Shown one piece after another: positions 35,530-44,235 of a DNA stretch of 64,000 bases. The stretch is from JAACFF01 sp963807975. Its GTDB lineage: Bacteria > Chloroflexota > Anaerolineae > Promineifilales > Promineifilaceae. The stretch lies in assembly GCA_963807975.1 (NCBI GenBank), contig CAWEDV010000004.1, positions 62,001 through 126,000 of the forward strand. Direction: 5' to 3'. The notes below the pieces were generated by a model. It ran no database searches, was not told the DNA's origin, and was given only the letters and a program-made list of their open reading frames with translations. Both the position numbers and the translations under genes were made by a program. Each line of letters opens with the position of its first letter. The first letter of the stretch is position 1.

Positions 35530-35901
35530 TGATAACTATCTCCTGTTAAATGTAACTCCGGGTAGACACAGATGGTCATTTTGACCCTGAGCAGAGAAGG
35601 ATTGCTTATGGATGATCCGCAAATAATAGAATGCTCGAAGAATAATTTTATTACTTGCTGCACAGTATATCAAGTTTGCATCCAGAGGGTAATGATTTGG
35701 TGACATTTTAGGGTCAATGATCATGATTAACCCGGCTTGCGCCCAGATTTCACCATGCGAATACGCCTTAATTATGCCTAATTTTCGTCGCCGTAAATTC
35801 CCTCTCGGTGATTCATAGGACAGTATGAGCTTTGTCCGCATAAGGCGTTTTTTTATTAGTTCAGATGAGCTAGTTATGGTAAAATTCGGAAGTTTAAAAC
35901 G
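35530..35901. other. Divergent intergenic region with small inverted repeats
   Basis: This 372-bp AT-rich gap separates the divergent moxR and membrane-protein genes. It contains GGTCA-ttt-TGACC (35574-35586), an 8-bp inverted repeat TTGACCCT (35581-35588) with AGGGTCAA (35710-35717), and ACGCCTT (35763-35769) matched by AAGGCGT (35843-35849) just before a T-run. A 125-codon minus-strand reading frame spans it, but no family or coding pattern is recognised. The repeats may be operators. Confidence 0.35.
35877..35885 (+). promoter_or_regulatory. Extended -10 promoter of the 35902 gene
   Basis: TGgTAAAAT ends 16 bp before the ATG at 35902, predicting an mRNA start near 35892 and a leader of about 10 nt. 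No clear -35 and no Shine-Dalgarno are seen. Confidence 0.45.
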
Positions 35902-36888
35902 ATGCACGAACAAGAGAGTACAAGACCACTTCCGGGCATTTTTGCCACCATTTCTGCTGGATTTGATTTAACAGCTAAACATCTTTGGCTGCTGTTGATC
36001 CCGGTCGTTTTTGACGTGTTTTATTGGCTCGGCCCACGCCTGCGCTTTCAGACTTTAATCGAACAGCTTCTGGCTGTGCTTCCAGCGGAAGCAGATGGCC
36101 TTGATCAGATCACACAGTTGGCATCTATTGCCCCACGGACCAATTTATTTACTACGTTGAGTGTGCAGTTGGTGGGTGTTCCAGCGTACATGGTTGGACC
36201 AACACCAGAATCCACACCGATCCCTACCCAGATCTTCGAGTTGGAAAGCTGGACATCGTGGTTCGGATTGTTCATTCTATTGAGCATATTGGGTCTGCTG
36301 CTAACAGCCCTATTCTATACACTCATCGCCTTTGCTCTCAGCAAACAAAGCGAAGTAACCAGCCAGATGGCAGCAGGTGATTGGCTAAAACGTGTGTTTT
36401 TAAATTGGGCGGGTCTGATAGGTCTGGCAGTGTTGTTCGTGCTTATCACCCTTGTTTTATACACTCCCCTGATCATCATCGGTTCAATTCTGTTCCTGAT
36501 CCACCCCGCCTTGGGCACCGTCGCGGTCATGGCAGGCTTGTTTCTGATCGCCTGGGTAGTCATCGTTTTGAGTATGGCCCCGTTTGGAATTGTGCTCAAC
36601 AGACGGCCGATATTTCCGGCTGTAATGGAAAGCATTCGCCTGGTACAGGCCAATCTGCCTGCGGTCATTTATCTCCTATTTACGATTTTGATCATCGGAA
36701 CCATATTGGATTGGCTGTTGTTCGCAGTGGAAAGCGGCAGTTGGTTAACTCTGGTGAACATTGCCGGTCATGCCTTCGTGAGCACCGCTTTGGTCGCGAC
36801 CGTTTTTGTCTTTTATCGTGATCGCTATAATTTAATGTTCAACCCTGAAGCCGCAATTGAACTGCAGACATTGCACGGTAAAGAATAA
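35902..36888 (+). CDS. Multi-pass membrane protein of unknown function
   Basis: A 328-aa integral membrane protein with about six TM helices (roughly 26-45, 108-138, 160-185, 190-225, 250-275, 285-305) and a cytoplasmic, proline-containing N-terminus. An outer loop with PTPESTPIPTQ lies between TM1 and TM2. I recognise no catalytic motif; the overall pattern recalls membrane parts seen in glycerophosphodiesterase-like or DUF-type bacterial proteins, without specific support. It starts just after an extended -10 element and ends 39 bp before gyrB, so the two may share a transcript. Confidence 0.7.
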   Translation: MHEQESTRPLPGIFATISAGFDLTAKHLWLLLIPVVFDVFYWLGPRLRFQTLIEQLLAVLPAEADGLDQITQLASIAPRTNLFTTLSVQLVGVPAYMVGPTPESTPIPTQIFELESWTSWFGLFILLSILGLLLTALFYTLIAFALSKQSEVTSQMAAGDWLKRVFLNWAGLIGLAVLFVLITLVLYTPLIIIGSILFLIHPALGTVAVMAGLFLIAWVVIVLSMAPFGIVLNRRPIFPAVMESIRLVQANLPAVIYLLFTILIIGTILDWLLFAVESGSWLTLVNIAGHAFVSTALVATVFVFYRDRYNLMFNPEAAIELQTLHGKE

Positions 36889-36927
36889 TAGAGAAACAGA
36901 ATCAGTTAGTTAAAACTGGACAGTAGA

Positions 36928-38859
36928 ATGGCAACAAAAACAAAAGAGAACAAAACAAAGTACGATGCCAGCAGTATTCAAGTTTTAAAGGGACTTGAAG
37001 CCGTTAGACGGCGTCCTGGCATGTATGTCGGCGGCACCGACATAAAAGCATTGCACCATCTGGTCTATGAAATCGTCGACAACTCTATTGACGAGGCCTT
37101 GGCTGGTCGCTGTGATCGAATTGAGGTGATTATTCACCCCGACAGCACCGTAAGTGTAGCGGATAACGGTATAGGTATACCCGTTGATATTCATCCGACA
37201 GAAAAGATTTCAGCTTTGGAGCTGATTCATACCAGCCTTCATTCTGGCGGCAAATTTGATAACGACGCCTACAAGGTTTCTGGTGGTCTGCATGGTGTCG
37301 GAGCAGCGGCAGTCAATGCCTTGTCGGAATGGATGGAAGTCACCGTTAAGCGGGACAAGTATGTATGGCAGCAGCGGTATGAGCGCGGTATTCCCGTTAC
37401 CAAGGTGGAAAAGAAACGCCAGTTGAAGCGCGGTGAAGGGACGGGGACAAGCACAACCTACAAATTTGACGATACGATCTTCGAAGAAGATGCCGTATAT
37501 CGTTTTGAAACCCTGCTGAATCGCTTTCGGGAGATGGCCTTTGTCACCAGCGGCGTGCACTTAAAGCTGGTGGATAATAGAAGCACACCCGCGCGAGAAA
37601 TGAACTTCTATTTCGACGGTGGTGTCAAATCTTTTGTGCGTTATTTGAATCGCAATCGCAAAGGGCTACATGAACCTGTTTATGCCCGTAAGGAAGTCGA
37701 CAATATTGAAGTCGAAGTCGCCGTCCAGTATACTGATGGTATAGCTGTTTCCGAGTATGCCTTTGCCAACACAATCCATACCCCAGATGGCGGCACTCAT
37801 TTGACCGGTGTACGCACGGCGTTGACGCGTGTTATTAACTCTTACGCGCGTAAAAATAATTTCTTAAAGGAAAAAGATCGCAATTTCTCCAGCGATGATA
37901 CGCGCGAAGGTGTGACGGCCGTGATCAGTGTGAAACACCCTGATCCACAATTCGAAAGCCAGACGAAAGTGAAGCTGATGAATGCTGAGGTCAGTGGAGT
38001 AGTTTCTTCCGTGACCTCTGAAGCATTGTCCACCTATTTGGAAGAAAATCCCCGCGATGCCAAACGCATTATCGAGCGCTGCTTGACTTCATCACGCGCC
38101 CGGGCCGCCGCACGAAAAGCACGGGAACTTGTCATGCGCAAAAGCGCGCTGGAAAGCATGACCTTGCCTGGCAAACTGGCCGACTGTACCGAACGGGATC
38201 CCTCGCGTTCGGAGATTTACATTGTTGAGGGAGACTCGGCGGGTGGCACAGCCAAGCAGGGCCGCGACCGCCACTTCCAGGCGATATTGCCCTTGCGCGG
38301 TAAGATCTTAAATACAGAGCGAGCACGGCTGGATAAGATTCTGGCCAACAACGAAGTGAAAGCGATGATTTCCGCCTTAGGAACTGGAATCGGCGAATCA
38401 TTGGACGTGAGCAATCTGCGCTATGGTCGGGTGATTATCATGACTGACGCCGATGTCGATGGCAGCCATATCCGCACCTTGCTGCTCACCTTTTTCTTCC
38501 GCTATATGCCACAGCTCATTGAAAACGGACACCTTTATATCGCCCAGCCTCCTCTATATGCGGTCAAAGAAGGTAAAAAAACCCACTATACCTACACAGA
38601 AGCAGAAAACATGGTGCTGCTGAATAAGTTAAAGAACAAGAAGTACGGCCTGCAGCGTTACAAGGGTCTGGGCGAAATGAATGCCCAACAGTTGTGGGAA
38701 ACAACGATGGATCCTGCCGTTCGCACTTTGCTGCAGGTGACGATTGAAGATGTGGTAGGTGCCGATCGCACATTCGATATGCTCATGGGCAGCGAAGTTC
38801 CTCCCCGCCGGCGCTTCATCACCACCCATGCTGGGGAAGTGCGTAATTTGGATATTTAA
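36928..38859 (+). CDS. gyrB: DNA gyrase subunit B
   Basis: The 643-aa ATPase subunit of DNA gyrase, which introduces negative supercoils together with GyrA (not in this window). The GHKL ATPase domain (about 1-225) has VLKGLEAVRRRPGMYVG, DNSIDEA and DNGIGIP, and the lid GLHGVGAAAVNALS. The transducer domain (about 230-400) has QTKVKLMN. The TOPRIM domain starts with EGDSAGG (E434) and contains DADVDGSH (D507, D509, D511). The C-terminal part has YKGLGEMN. The sequence AKQGRDRHFQAILPLRGKILN is GyrB-like rather than ParE-like. Length fits the short GyrB form. Confidence 0.96.
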   Translation: MATKTKENKTKYDASSIQVLKGLEAVRRRPGMYVGGTDIKALHHLVYEIVDNSIDEALAGRCDRIEVIIHPDSTVSVADNGIGIPVDIHPTEKISALELIHTSLHSGGKFDNDAYKVSGGLHGVGAAAVNALSEWMEVTVKRDKYVWQQRYERGIPVTKVEKKRQLKRGEGTGTSTTYKFDDTIFEEDAVYRFETLLNRFREMAFVTSGVHLKLVDNRSTPAREMNFYFDGGVKSFVRYLNRNRKGLHEPVYARKEVDNIEVEVAVQYTDGIAVSEYAFANTIHTPDGGTHLTGVRTALTRVINSYARKNNFLKEKDRNFSSDDTREGVTAVISVKHPDPQFESQTKVKLMNAEVSGVVSSVTSEALSTYLEENPRDAKRIIERCLTSSRARAAARKARELVMRKSALESMTLPGKLADCTERDPSRSEIYIVEGDSAGGTAKQGRDRHFQAILPLRGKILNTERARLDKILANNEVKAMISALGTGIGESLDVSNLRYGRVIIMTDADVDGSHIRTLLLTFFFRYMPQLIENGHLYIAQPPLYAVKEGKKTHYTYTEAENMVLLNKLKNKKYGLQRYKGLGEMNAQQLWETTMDPAVRTLLQVTIEDVVGADRTFDMLMGSEVPPRRRFITTHAGEVRNLDI

Positions 38860-38944
38860 CAGGTAAACTTGGGGAAGCCCAAAAGCAGCGTAAGCAGCCG
38901 AGCACCTCACATTATTATAGGGACCCGGTTTCTGATTTTAGAGT

Positions 38945-39829
38945 ATGGCAACAACGAAGATCGCAGTCCTATCGGACATACACGGCAATATGCCTGCTTT
39001 GCGCGCCGTGACGGCAGATATTGAAAAGTGGCAGCCGGACATAGTTGTGGTTGATGGGGACATCGTCAACCGCGGGCCCTGTTCGCAAGCGGCTTTGCGT
39101 TACGTCTTGGACAAGCAGCAGCGCGAAGGCTGGCATTTGCTTCGTGGTAACCATGAGGACTTTTTGCTGCGTTGTCGGCGGCCGGATATCGCGCTCAGTG
39201 GTCCAGACTTTGAAATCAATCGCTTTGTCCATTTCGCTTACCAACAACTAAACGGAGAGCTGGAAGCATTGTGGGATATGCCGGAACAGTTTAGCTGGTA
39301 TGCGCCAGACAGCAGCGAGTTCCGCGTCATCCATGCCTCAATGAACAGCAATCGAGATGGAATATATCCTGGAATGCCGGAAGATGAGTGCCTGAAGCGG
39401 ATCTCCCCTGCCCCTGCCGTATTTGTAACCGGGCACACACACCAGCCCCTAATCCGTCAAGTTAAAGAAACGTTGGTCGTGAATGTCGGCTCCGTGGGGG
39501 CGCCTTTTGATCTCGATTGGCGACCAAGCTATGGTCGTTTCACGTGGAGCCTAGAGGCCGGCTGGCAAGCGGAAATAAGCCGTATAGAGTATGACCGGTC
39601 GCTGATAGAAGAAGATTATGCCCAGTCTGGTTTTCTCGAAAAAGGAGGCCCGCTGGCACAGATTATGCTTGTCGAACTGCGCCGGGCGCGGGGAATGATC
39701 TATTATTGGTCGTCAAAATATGAGCAGGCTGTCACCGACGGTGAAATCAGCCTCGAGGACAGTGTCAAGCAAATCCTCCAAGAGAAAGAGATTCACCCAT
39801 ATGTGGGGCCACCTGGTTGGGATCTTTAG
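38945..39829 (+). CDS. Calcineurin-like metallophosphoesterase (YfcE/ApaH-like group)
   Basis: A 294-aa soluble phosphoesterase with the full two-metal site: VLSDIHGN (D, H), VVDGDIVNRGP (D), LRGNHED (N, H), and VTGHTHQP (GHxH). The C-terminal part (about 205-294) is helical. Members hydrolyse cyclic nucleotides, phosphodiesters or dinucleotides, and some act as protein phosphatases; the substrate is not inferable. The gene stands 85 bp after gyrB and 122 bp before the acyl-CoA synthetase gene, whose promoter lies in that gap. Confidence 0.9.
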   Translation: MATTKIAVLSDIHGNMPALRAVTADIEKWQPDIVVVDGDIVNRGPCSQAALRYVLDKQQREGWHLLRGNHEDFLLRCRRPDIALSGPDFEINRFVHFAYQQLNGELEALWDMPEQFSWYAPDSSEFRVIHASMNSNRDGIYPGMPEDECLKRISPAPAVFVTGHTHQPLIRQVKETLVVNVGSVGAPFDLDWRPSYGRFTWSLEAGWQAEISRIEYDRSLIEEDYAQSGFLEKGGPLAQIMLVELRRARGMIYYWSSKYEQAVTDGEISLEDSVKQILQEKEIHPYVGPPGWDL

Positions 39830-39847
39830 CATAGTTGCGCGCAATGC

Positions 39848-39856
39848 TGTTATAAT
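39848..39856 (+). promoter_or_regulatory. Extended -10 promoter of the acyl-CoA synthetase gene
   Basis: TGtTATAAT is a perfect extended -10 element in the gap between the metallophosphoesterase and acyl-CoA synthetase genes. The predicted transcript start is near 39863, giving about 90 nt of leader before the ATG at 39952. Confidence 0.6.
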
Positions 39857-39951
39857 CCAGGTGTGGTAGCAAACAGCGATTTATTTACACATCGTCCCTA
39901 TCATCCCAACAATCCAATATGCACCTGGTTTCCAAAAAAGAAGAGGACCCA

Positions 39952-41736
39952 ATGACAGAAGACACCGTAATCCATCGTTTACATGAAAACGGCCGGATCC
40001 GGCCCAATTCGCCCGCTTATTTCGAGAAAGTTGGCGAGTCCTGGGTTCCCACGGCCTGGCATGAATATGTCCATCAAGTTCGTCAGGCGGGGCGAGCGCT
40101 GATCGCCATGGGTGTTGAACCGGGAGGAACAGTCGCCATTCTCGGCTTTAACCGGCCTGAGTGGTCCACTGTGCTGTTAGCAGCGATGGCCATTAACGGC
40201 GCCTGTGCCGGTATCTATACGACCAATTCTCCACCCGAAGTGCAGTATATTATTGACCACGCGGAGAGCAAGGTCGTCCTGTTGGAAGATGAAGGGCAAT
40301 GGTCCAAAGTAAATGAGGTTCGCGATCAACTGCCTAAGCTAGAATACGTGGTCATGATGCGTGGCACCAAGATAGATGATCCATTGGTCTTGAGTTGGGA
40401 AGAGTTTATGGCCATGGGAGATGAGACGGAGGAATCCGTACTTGACGAGCGCATTGCTGCCATAAAATCAGAGGATCTAGCGTCACTTATTTATACCTCC
40501 GGGACAACCGGCCCACCTAAGGCGGTTATGCTCTCCCATGACACCTTGGCATTCACGGCTTATCACGCCGTTAAACTGTTCAATTTGGGCGCAAATGAGC
40601 GGCTTGTTTCATATCTACCTCTATCACATATTGCCGAGCAGATGTTCACCGTTATGGGTGGTACGACTGGTGGTTGGGCGGTCTATTATGCCGAATCACT
40701 AGACAAATTGGCTGACAATTTAAAAGAGGTCCAGCCCACCATCTTCTTTGGGGTGCCGCGCGTATGGGAACGATTCTATAACGGCGTAAATGAGCAACTA
40801 TCAAAGTCCAGCGAAGCAAGAGCCAAGATAGCGAGTTGGGCGATGGGCGTAGGTCGCCAGGTTTCCGCGCTTAGGAACCAAGGTAAAGAACCTTCCGGGT
40901 TGTTAGCTGCGCAGTACCATCTCGCCCATCGCCTGGTAATCTCCAAAGTAAAACTAGCACTGGGTTTAAGCGAAATAAAAATGGCGTCGGTCAGCGCTGC
41001 ACCTATTAACCCGGAAATCCTGGAATTCTTCAGCGGCCTTGATATCACGATTTTCGAGATCTACGGGCAATCTGAAGGATGTGGTCCAACGACGCTGAAT
41101 CGTTTGGGGGCCACGAAATACGGCACAGTCGGCCAGGCGTTTCCCGAAGTTCAAGTGAAACTAGGGCCCGATGGTGAAGTTCTGGCCAAAGGCCGCATTG
41201 TATTCTTGGGTTACTTTAAGGATCAGGCCGCCACAGACGAAACGCTCATCGACGGTTGGCTGCATTCCGGTGACCTTGGCCGGTTTGACGAAGAAGGCTT
41301 TTTAACCATTGTGGGGCGCAAAAAAGAAATCATCATCACCTCCGGTGGTAAAAATATCGCCCCCAAGAATATTGAAGCAGCGCTCAAGAGCCTGAATATG
41401 GTAGCCGAAGCCGTCATCATCGGTGAGCGGCGCAAGTTCCTTTCAGCACTGATCACCCTGGATCCCGACTCTCTACAGTACTTTGCTGAGAAGAACGGCT
41501 TGGAAGGTCAGGAACTGCACAATCATCCTCTGCTTATCCAGGAAATTCAACGTGGAATCGATGAGGAAGTGAATCCGTTGTTCGCCCGGGTAGAAAACGT
41601 GCGCAAGTTCACCATCCTACCGCGCAACTTCTCCGTGGAAGATGGAGAATTGACGCCCACGCTGAAGATCAAACGCCGCATTGTAAACGAGCATTTTGCG
41701 GAAGATATCGAGGCAATGTACGCAGGGTTGAATTAA
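39952..41736 (+). CDS. Long-chain fatty acid-CoA ligase family (AMP-forming)
   Basis: About 594 aa. An ANL-superfamily enzyme that activates fatty acids to acyl-AMP and then acyl-CoA. The phosphate-binding loop is IYTSGTTGPPKAVMLSH (near 185-200 of this reading), followed by SYLPLSHIAEQM, the acyl/adenylate site IYGQSEGCGPTT, the hinge motif GWLHSGDLG and GRKKEIIITSGGKNIAP with the catalytic Lys region. Length and the ESLDKLADNLKEV helix fit the bacterial long-chain (FadD15-like) branch. The ATG at 39952 has AGAGGA 6 nt upstream; an in-frame ATG at 39919 lacks a site. A strong intrinsic terminator follows 45 bp after the stop. Confidence 0.92.
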   Translation: MTEDTVIHRLHENGRIRPNSPAYFEKVGESWVPTAWHEYVHQVRQAGRALIAMGVEPGGTVAILGFNRPEWSTVLLAAMAINGACAGIYTTNSPPEVQYIIDHAESKVVLLEDEGQWSKVNEVRDQLPKLEYVVMMRGTKIDDPLVLSWEEFMAMGDETEESVLDERIAAIKSEDLASLIYTSGTTGPPKAVMLSHDTLAFTAYHAVKLFNLGANERLVSYLPLSHIAEQMFTVMGGTTGGWAVYYAESLDKLADNLKEVQPTIFFGVPRVWERFYNGVNEQLSKSSEARAKIASWAMGVGRQVSALRNQGKEPSGLLAAQYHLAHRLVISKVKLALGLSEIKMASVSAAPINPEILEFFSGLDITIFEIYGQSEGCGPTTLNRLGATKYGTVGQAFPEVQVKLGPDGEVLAKGRIVFLGYFKDQAATDETLIDGWLHSGDLGRFDEEGFLTIVGRKKEIIITSGGKNIAPKNIEAALKSLNMVAEAVIIGERRKFLSALITLDPDSLQYFAEKNGLEGQELHNHPLLIQEIQRGIDEEVNPLFARVENVRKFTILPRNFSVEDGELTPTLKIKRRIVNEHFAEDIEAMYAGLN

Positions 41737-41780
41737 CACCTTCTAGAACAGGCATTTAGCCGATTACATATAGTTTTATG

Positions 41781-41812
41781 AAAGGCCAGGAATTAGAAGC
41801 CTGGCCTTTTTA
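41781..41812 (+). terminator. Intrinsic terminator of the acyl-CoA synthetase gene, abutting proB
   Basis: The stem AAAGGCCAGG/CCTGGCCTTT (41781-41790 with 41800-41809) has a 9-nt loop and ends in the T-tract. It stops transcription of the acyl-CoA synthetase gene, yet lies only about 6 nt upstream of the proB ATG at 41818. An 11-codon ORF (41778-41813, peptide MKGQELEAWPF) spans the hairpin exactly. No Shine-Dalgarno separates the hairpin from proB. Confidence 0.75.
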
Positions 41813-41817
41813 ATGCG

Positions 41818-42918
41818 ATGTACCAAAGAATTGTCGTCAAGTTTGGCACCAGCGTGCTCACTGGTGGAACACCCCGCTTGGACCAGCCACACATGGTGGA
41901 GTTGGTTCGCCAATGTGTGGCCATTCAGGAAAAAGGGATTGACGTTATCGTCTGCTCTTCTGGGGCAATAGCCGTGGGCCAGGAAAGATTAGATTTCCCC
42001 CAGCTTTCGGCAACGCTCAGCAATAAGCAGATGTTGGCTGCCGTGGGGCAAAGCCGCTTGATGCAAATGTGGGAGCGCTTTTTCGAGATTTATGGCATCC
42101 ATGTGGGACAGATTTTGTTGACCAGAGCCGATGTTGAGAACAGAGGCAGATTTCTCAATGCCCGAGATACGCTAAATGCTTTGCTAGATCACAATATTGT
42201 TCCTGTGGTCAATGAAAATGATGCCGTAACCACGGCCGAAATCAAGGTGGGCGACAACGACAACCTCTCAGCATTGGTCACTATCCTCGCCGGAGCAGAT
42301 CTATTACTGCTTCTTACCGACCAACCAGGATTATTCACGGCCGATCCGCGAACAGACCCAAATGCGCAGTTAATTCCCGAAGTCAAAACCATTGACGAAA
42401 CGCTGCGCAATTTGGCGGGCGCCAGCGTCAGCGGCTTGGGTGTCGGCGGTATGGCCACCAAACTGCAGGCCGCCGATTCCGCGCGGCGTGCCGGAGCCGA
42501 TGTCATCATCGCCTCGGGGCAGGCGCCGGATGTGATCACGCGGGCAGTTGCCGGCGAATCAATCGGTACCAGGTTTCCCGCCTTGGAAGTTCCTTTGGCC
42601 AATCGCAAGCGCTGGATTTTTGCTGCACCGAAAGTAGCCGGCAGCCTTATAGTAGATGAAGGCGCCGCACATGCATTATGTGAAAACGGAAGATCTCTGC
42701 TGCCGGCGGGAATACTTAGAATTGATGGTGGTTTTGCGCGCGGTGATACAATCACCATTCAAGATTCCGCGGACAATATTCTAGCGCGTGGAATCACCCG
42801 CTACAGCGCGCGTGATCTAGAGAAAATTGCCGGCTGCCACTCAGATGAGATTGAAGCGAAGCTGGGCTATATTTATGGACCGGTCGCTGTGCACCGGGAT
42901 GATCTAATTCTCATATAG
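41818..42918 (+). CDS. proB: Glutamate 5-kinase
   Basis: The first enzyme of proline synthesis, phosphorylating L-glutamate to gamma-glutamyl phosphate. The 366-aa protein has the amino acid kinase domain (1-255) with VVKFGTSVLTGG, the SSGAIAVG loop, NENDAV and KVGDNDNLSALV, LLLLTDQPGL, and GVGGMATKLQAA, then a C-terminal PUA domain (about 275-360). The start is fixed by homology: the protein begins YQRIVVKFGTS, as the family does. The start codon lies 9 nt past a terminator stem and has no Shine-Dalgarno, so the way this gene is expressed is unclear (see findings). proA follows 29 bp later. Confidence 0.95.
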   Translation: MYQRIVVKFGTSVLTGGTPRLDQPHMVELVRQCVAIQEKGIDVIVCSSGAIAVGQERLDFPQLSATLSNKQMLAAVGQSRLMQMWERFFEIYGIHVGQILLTRADVENRGRFLNARDTLNALLDHNIVPVVNENDAVTTAEIKVGDNDNLSALVTILAGADLLLLLTDQPGLFTADPRTDPNAQLIPEVKTIDETLRNLAGASVSGLGVGGMATKLQAADSARRAGADVIIASGQAPDVITRAVAGESIGTRFPALEVPLANRKRWIFAAPKVAGSLIVDEGAAHALCENGRSLLPAGILRIDGGFARGDTITIQDSADNILARGITRYSARDLEKIAGCHSDEIEAKLGYIYGPVAVHRDDLILI

Positions 42919-42947
42919 TAGTTAACGGTATTGGAGATAGTTTAAGC

Positions 42948-44213
42948 ATGACAGACCTAAATGTCTTAGGTAAGGCAGCAAAAGCAGCCAGTTACAAGCT
43001 GGCAACGCTGACAACAGAGCGGAAGAACCGGGCCTTGCTGGCCATTGCCACCGAATTGGAAGAGCAAACAGAATTTGTCCTGACCCAAAATGAGCTCGAT
43101 ATTGCGGATGGACGCCGTCGCGGTTTAAGCGATGCACTTGTTGACCGTCTTTTGTTGACCCCGGAGCGCATGGCGAGTCTCGCCGCAGATACACGACAGG
43201 TTGCCGGTTTACCCGATCCTGTGGGGTCCGAAATTGACAGCCGCATGCTGCCCAATGGCATGCGTTTGAGCCGGCGCAGGATCCCGATAGGGGTGCTTGG
43301 TGTCATATATGAAGCAAGACCCAATGTAACCATTGACATCGCCACCTTAAGCTTGAAAACGGGTAATGCGGTCATTTTGCGTGGTGGCAGCGAGTCACTG
43401 CGCAGTAATTTGGCCCTGGTTAATGTCATCCAAGCCGCTTTAGAGAAGAGTGGGCTGCCCGAAGCGGCCGTGCAGTATATCGATAATCCTGATCGCGCTC
43501 TGGTTACCCAGATGCTCAGGCTGGATGAATACGTGGACATGATTATCCCCCGTGGGGGCGGCGGGCTCCATCGCCTTTGTCGAGAAGAAAGTACCATTCC
43601 CGTGATCACTGGCGGCATTGGTATTTGCCATATTTACGTAGATGAAAGCGCGGATCTTGAAAGCGCGGTTGACATTATCGAAAATGCTAAGGTGCAGCGC
43701 CCCAGTGTATGCAATTCTCTGGACACCGTTCTGGTCCACCCAACGGTTGCCGCCGATTTGCTGCCTCTGGTGGCCAAGCGGCTTGGTGAGCGGGATGTAG
43801 AAATACGGGCAGAGGGCACGGCCTTGGCTATCTTGCAGCGCAATGGGCACAAAGCGCGCGTTGTACCCGCCGGACCAAACGATTTCGATACCGAATGGCT
43901 GTCCTTAGTTCTGGGCATCAAAGTCGTCAAGGACTTGGAAGAAGCGATAGCACATATCCACGCCCACAGTACGGAACATAGTGAAAGCATTTTGACCAAT
44001 AATTGGCACAATGCCACCCGTTTTGTCAATGCGATTAACTCGTCGGCCGTATTTGTCAATGCCAGTACGCGCTTTAATGACGGTGGGCAGTTTGGATTAG
44101 GGGCAGAAGTAGCGGTCAGTACGCAGAAGCTGCATGCGCGCGGTCCGATGGGGCTGGAAGAATTGACAACCTATAAATGGGTATGTTTTGGGGACGGCCA
44201 TGTTCGGCCATAA
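42948..44213 (+). CDS. proA: Gamma-glutamyl phosphate reductase
   Basis: The second enzyme of proline synthesis, reducing gamma-glutamyl phosphate with NADPH to glutamate semialdehyde. The 421-aa protein belongs to the aldehyde dehydrogenase superfamily. Visible are the RRIPIGVLGVIYEARPN segment, the nucleotide-binding GNAVILRGGSES, the nucleotide loop IIPRGGGGLHR, and the catalytic Cys C255 in RPSVCNSLDT, ending in GPMGLEELTTYKW. GGAGATAG stands 9 nt before the ATG. proBA operon with proB; proC is not present here. Confidence 0.96.
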   Translation: MTDLNVLGKAAKAASYKLATLTTERKNRALLAIATELEEQTEFVLTQNELDIADGRRRGLSDALVDRLLLTPERMASLAADTRQVAGLPDPVGSEIDSRMLPNGMRLSRRRIPIGVLGVIYEARPNVTIDIATLSLKTGNAVILRGGSESLRSNLALVNVIQAALEKSGLPEAAVQYIDNPDRALVTQMLRLDEYVDMIIPRGGGGLHRLCREESTIPVITGGIGICHIYVDESADLESAVDIIENAKVQRPSVCNSLDTVLVHPTVAADLLPLVAKRLGERDVEIRAEGTALAILQRNGHKARVVPAGPNDFDTEWLSLVLGIKVVKDLEEAIAHIHAHSTEHSESILTNNWHNATRFVNAINSSAVFVNASTRFNDGGQFGLGAEVAVSTQKLHARGPMGLEELTTYKWVCFGDGHVRP

Positions 44214-44235
44214 ACCAGGTGAAAATCAAACGACT

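Noticed and set aside
35821..35857. T-run after AAGGCGT as an intrinsic terminator
   Set aside because: The matching ACGCCTT is about 75 nt upstream and the nearer GGACA/TGTCC stem is too far from the T-run; no compact hairpin forms.
35536..35913. Minus-strand 125-codon reading frame filling the gap upstream of moxR
   Set aside because: No recognisable family, unlike neighbouring composition, begins with TTG inside the start region of a divergent gene, and ends inside the moxR ribosome site. Probably an open frame by chance in AT-rich DNA, though not fully excluded.
42189..43618. Long antisense frames opposite proB (189 codons) and proA (208 codons)
   Set aside because: They lie fully inside well-supported proBA coding sequence, show no family features, and arise from the codon bias of the sense strand.
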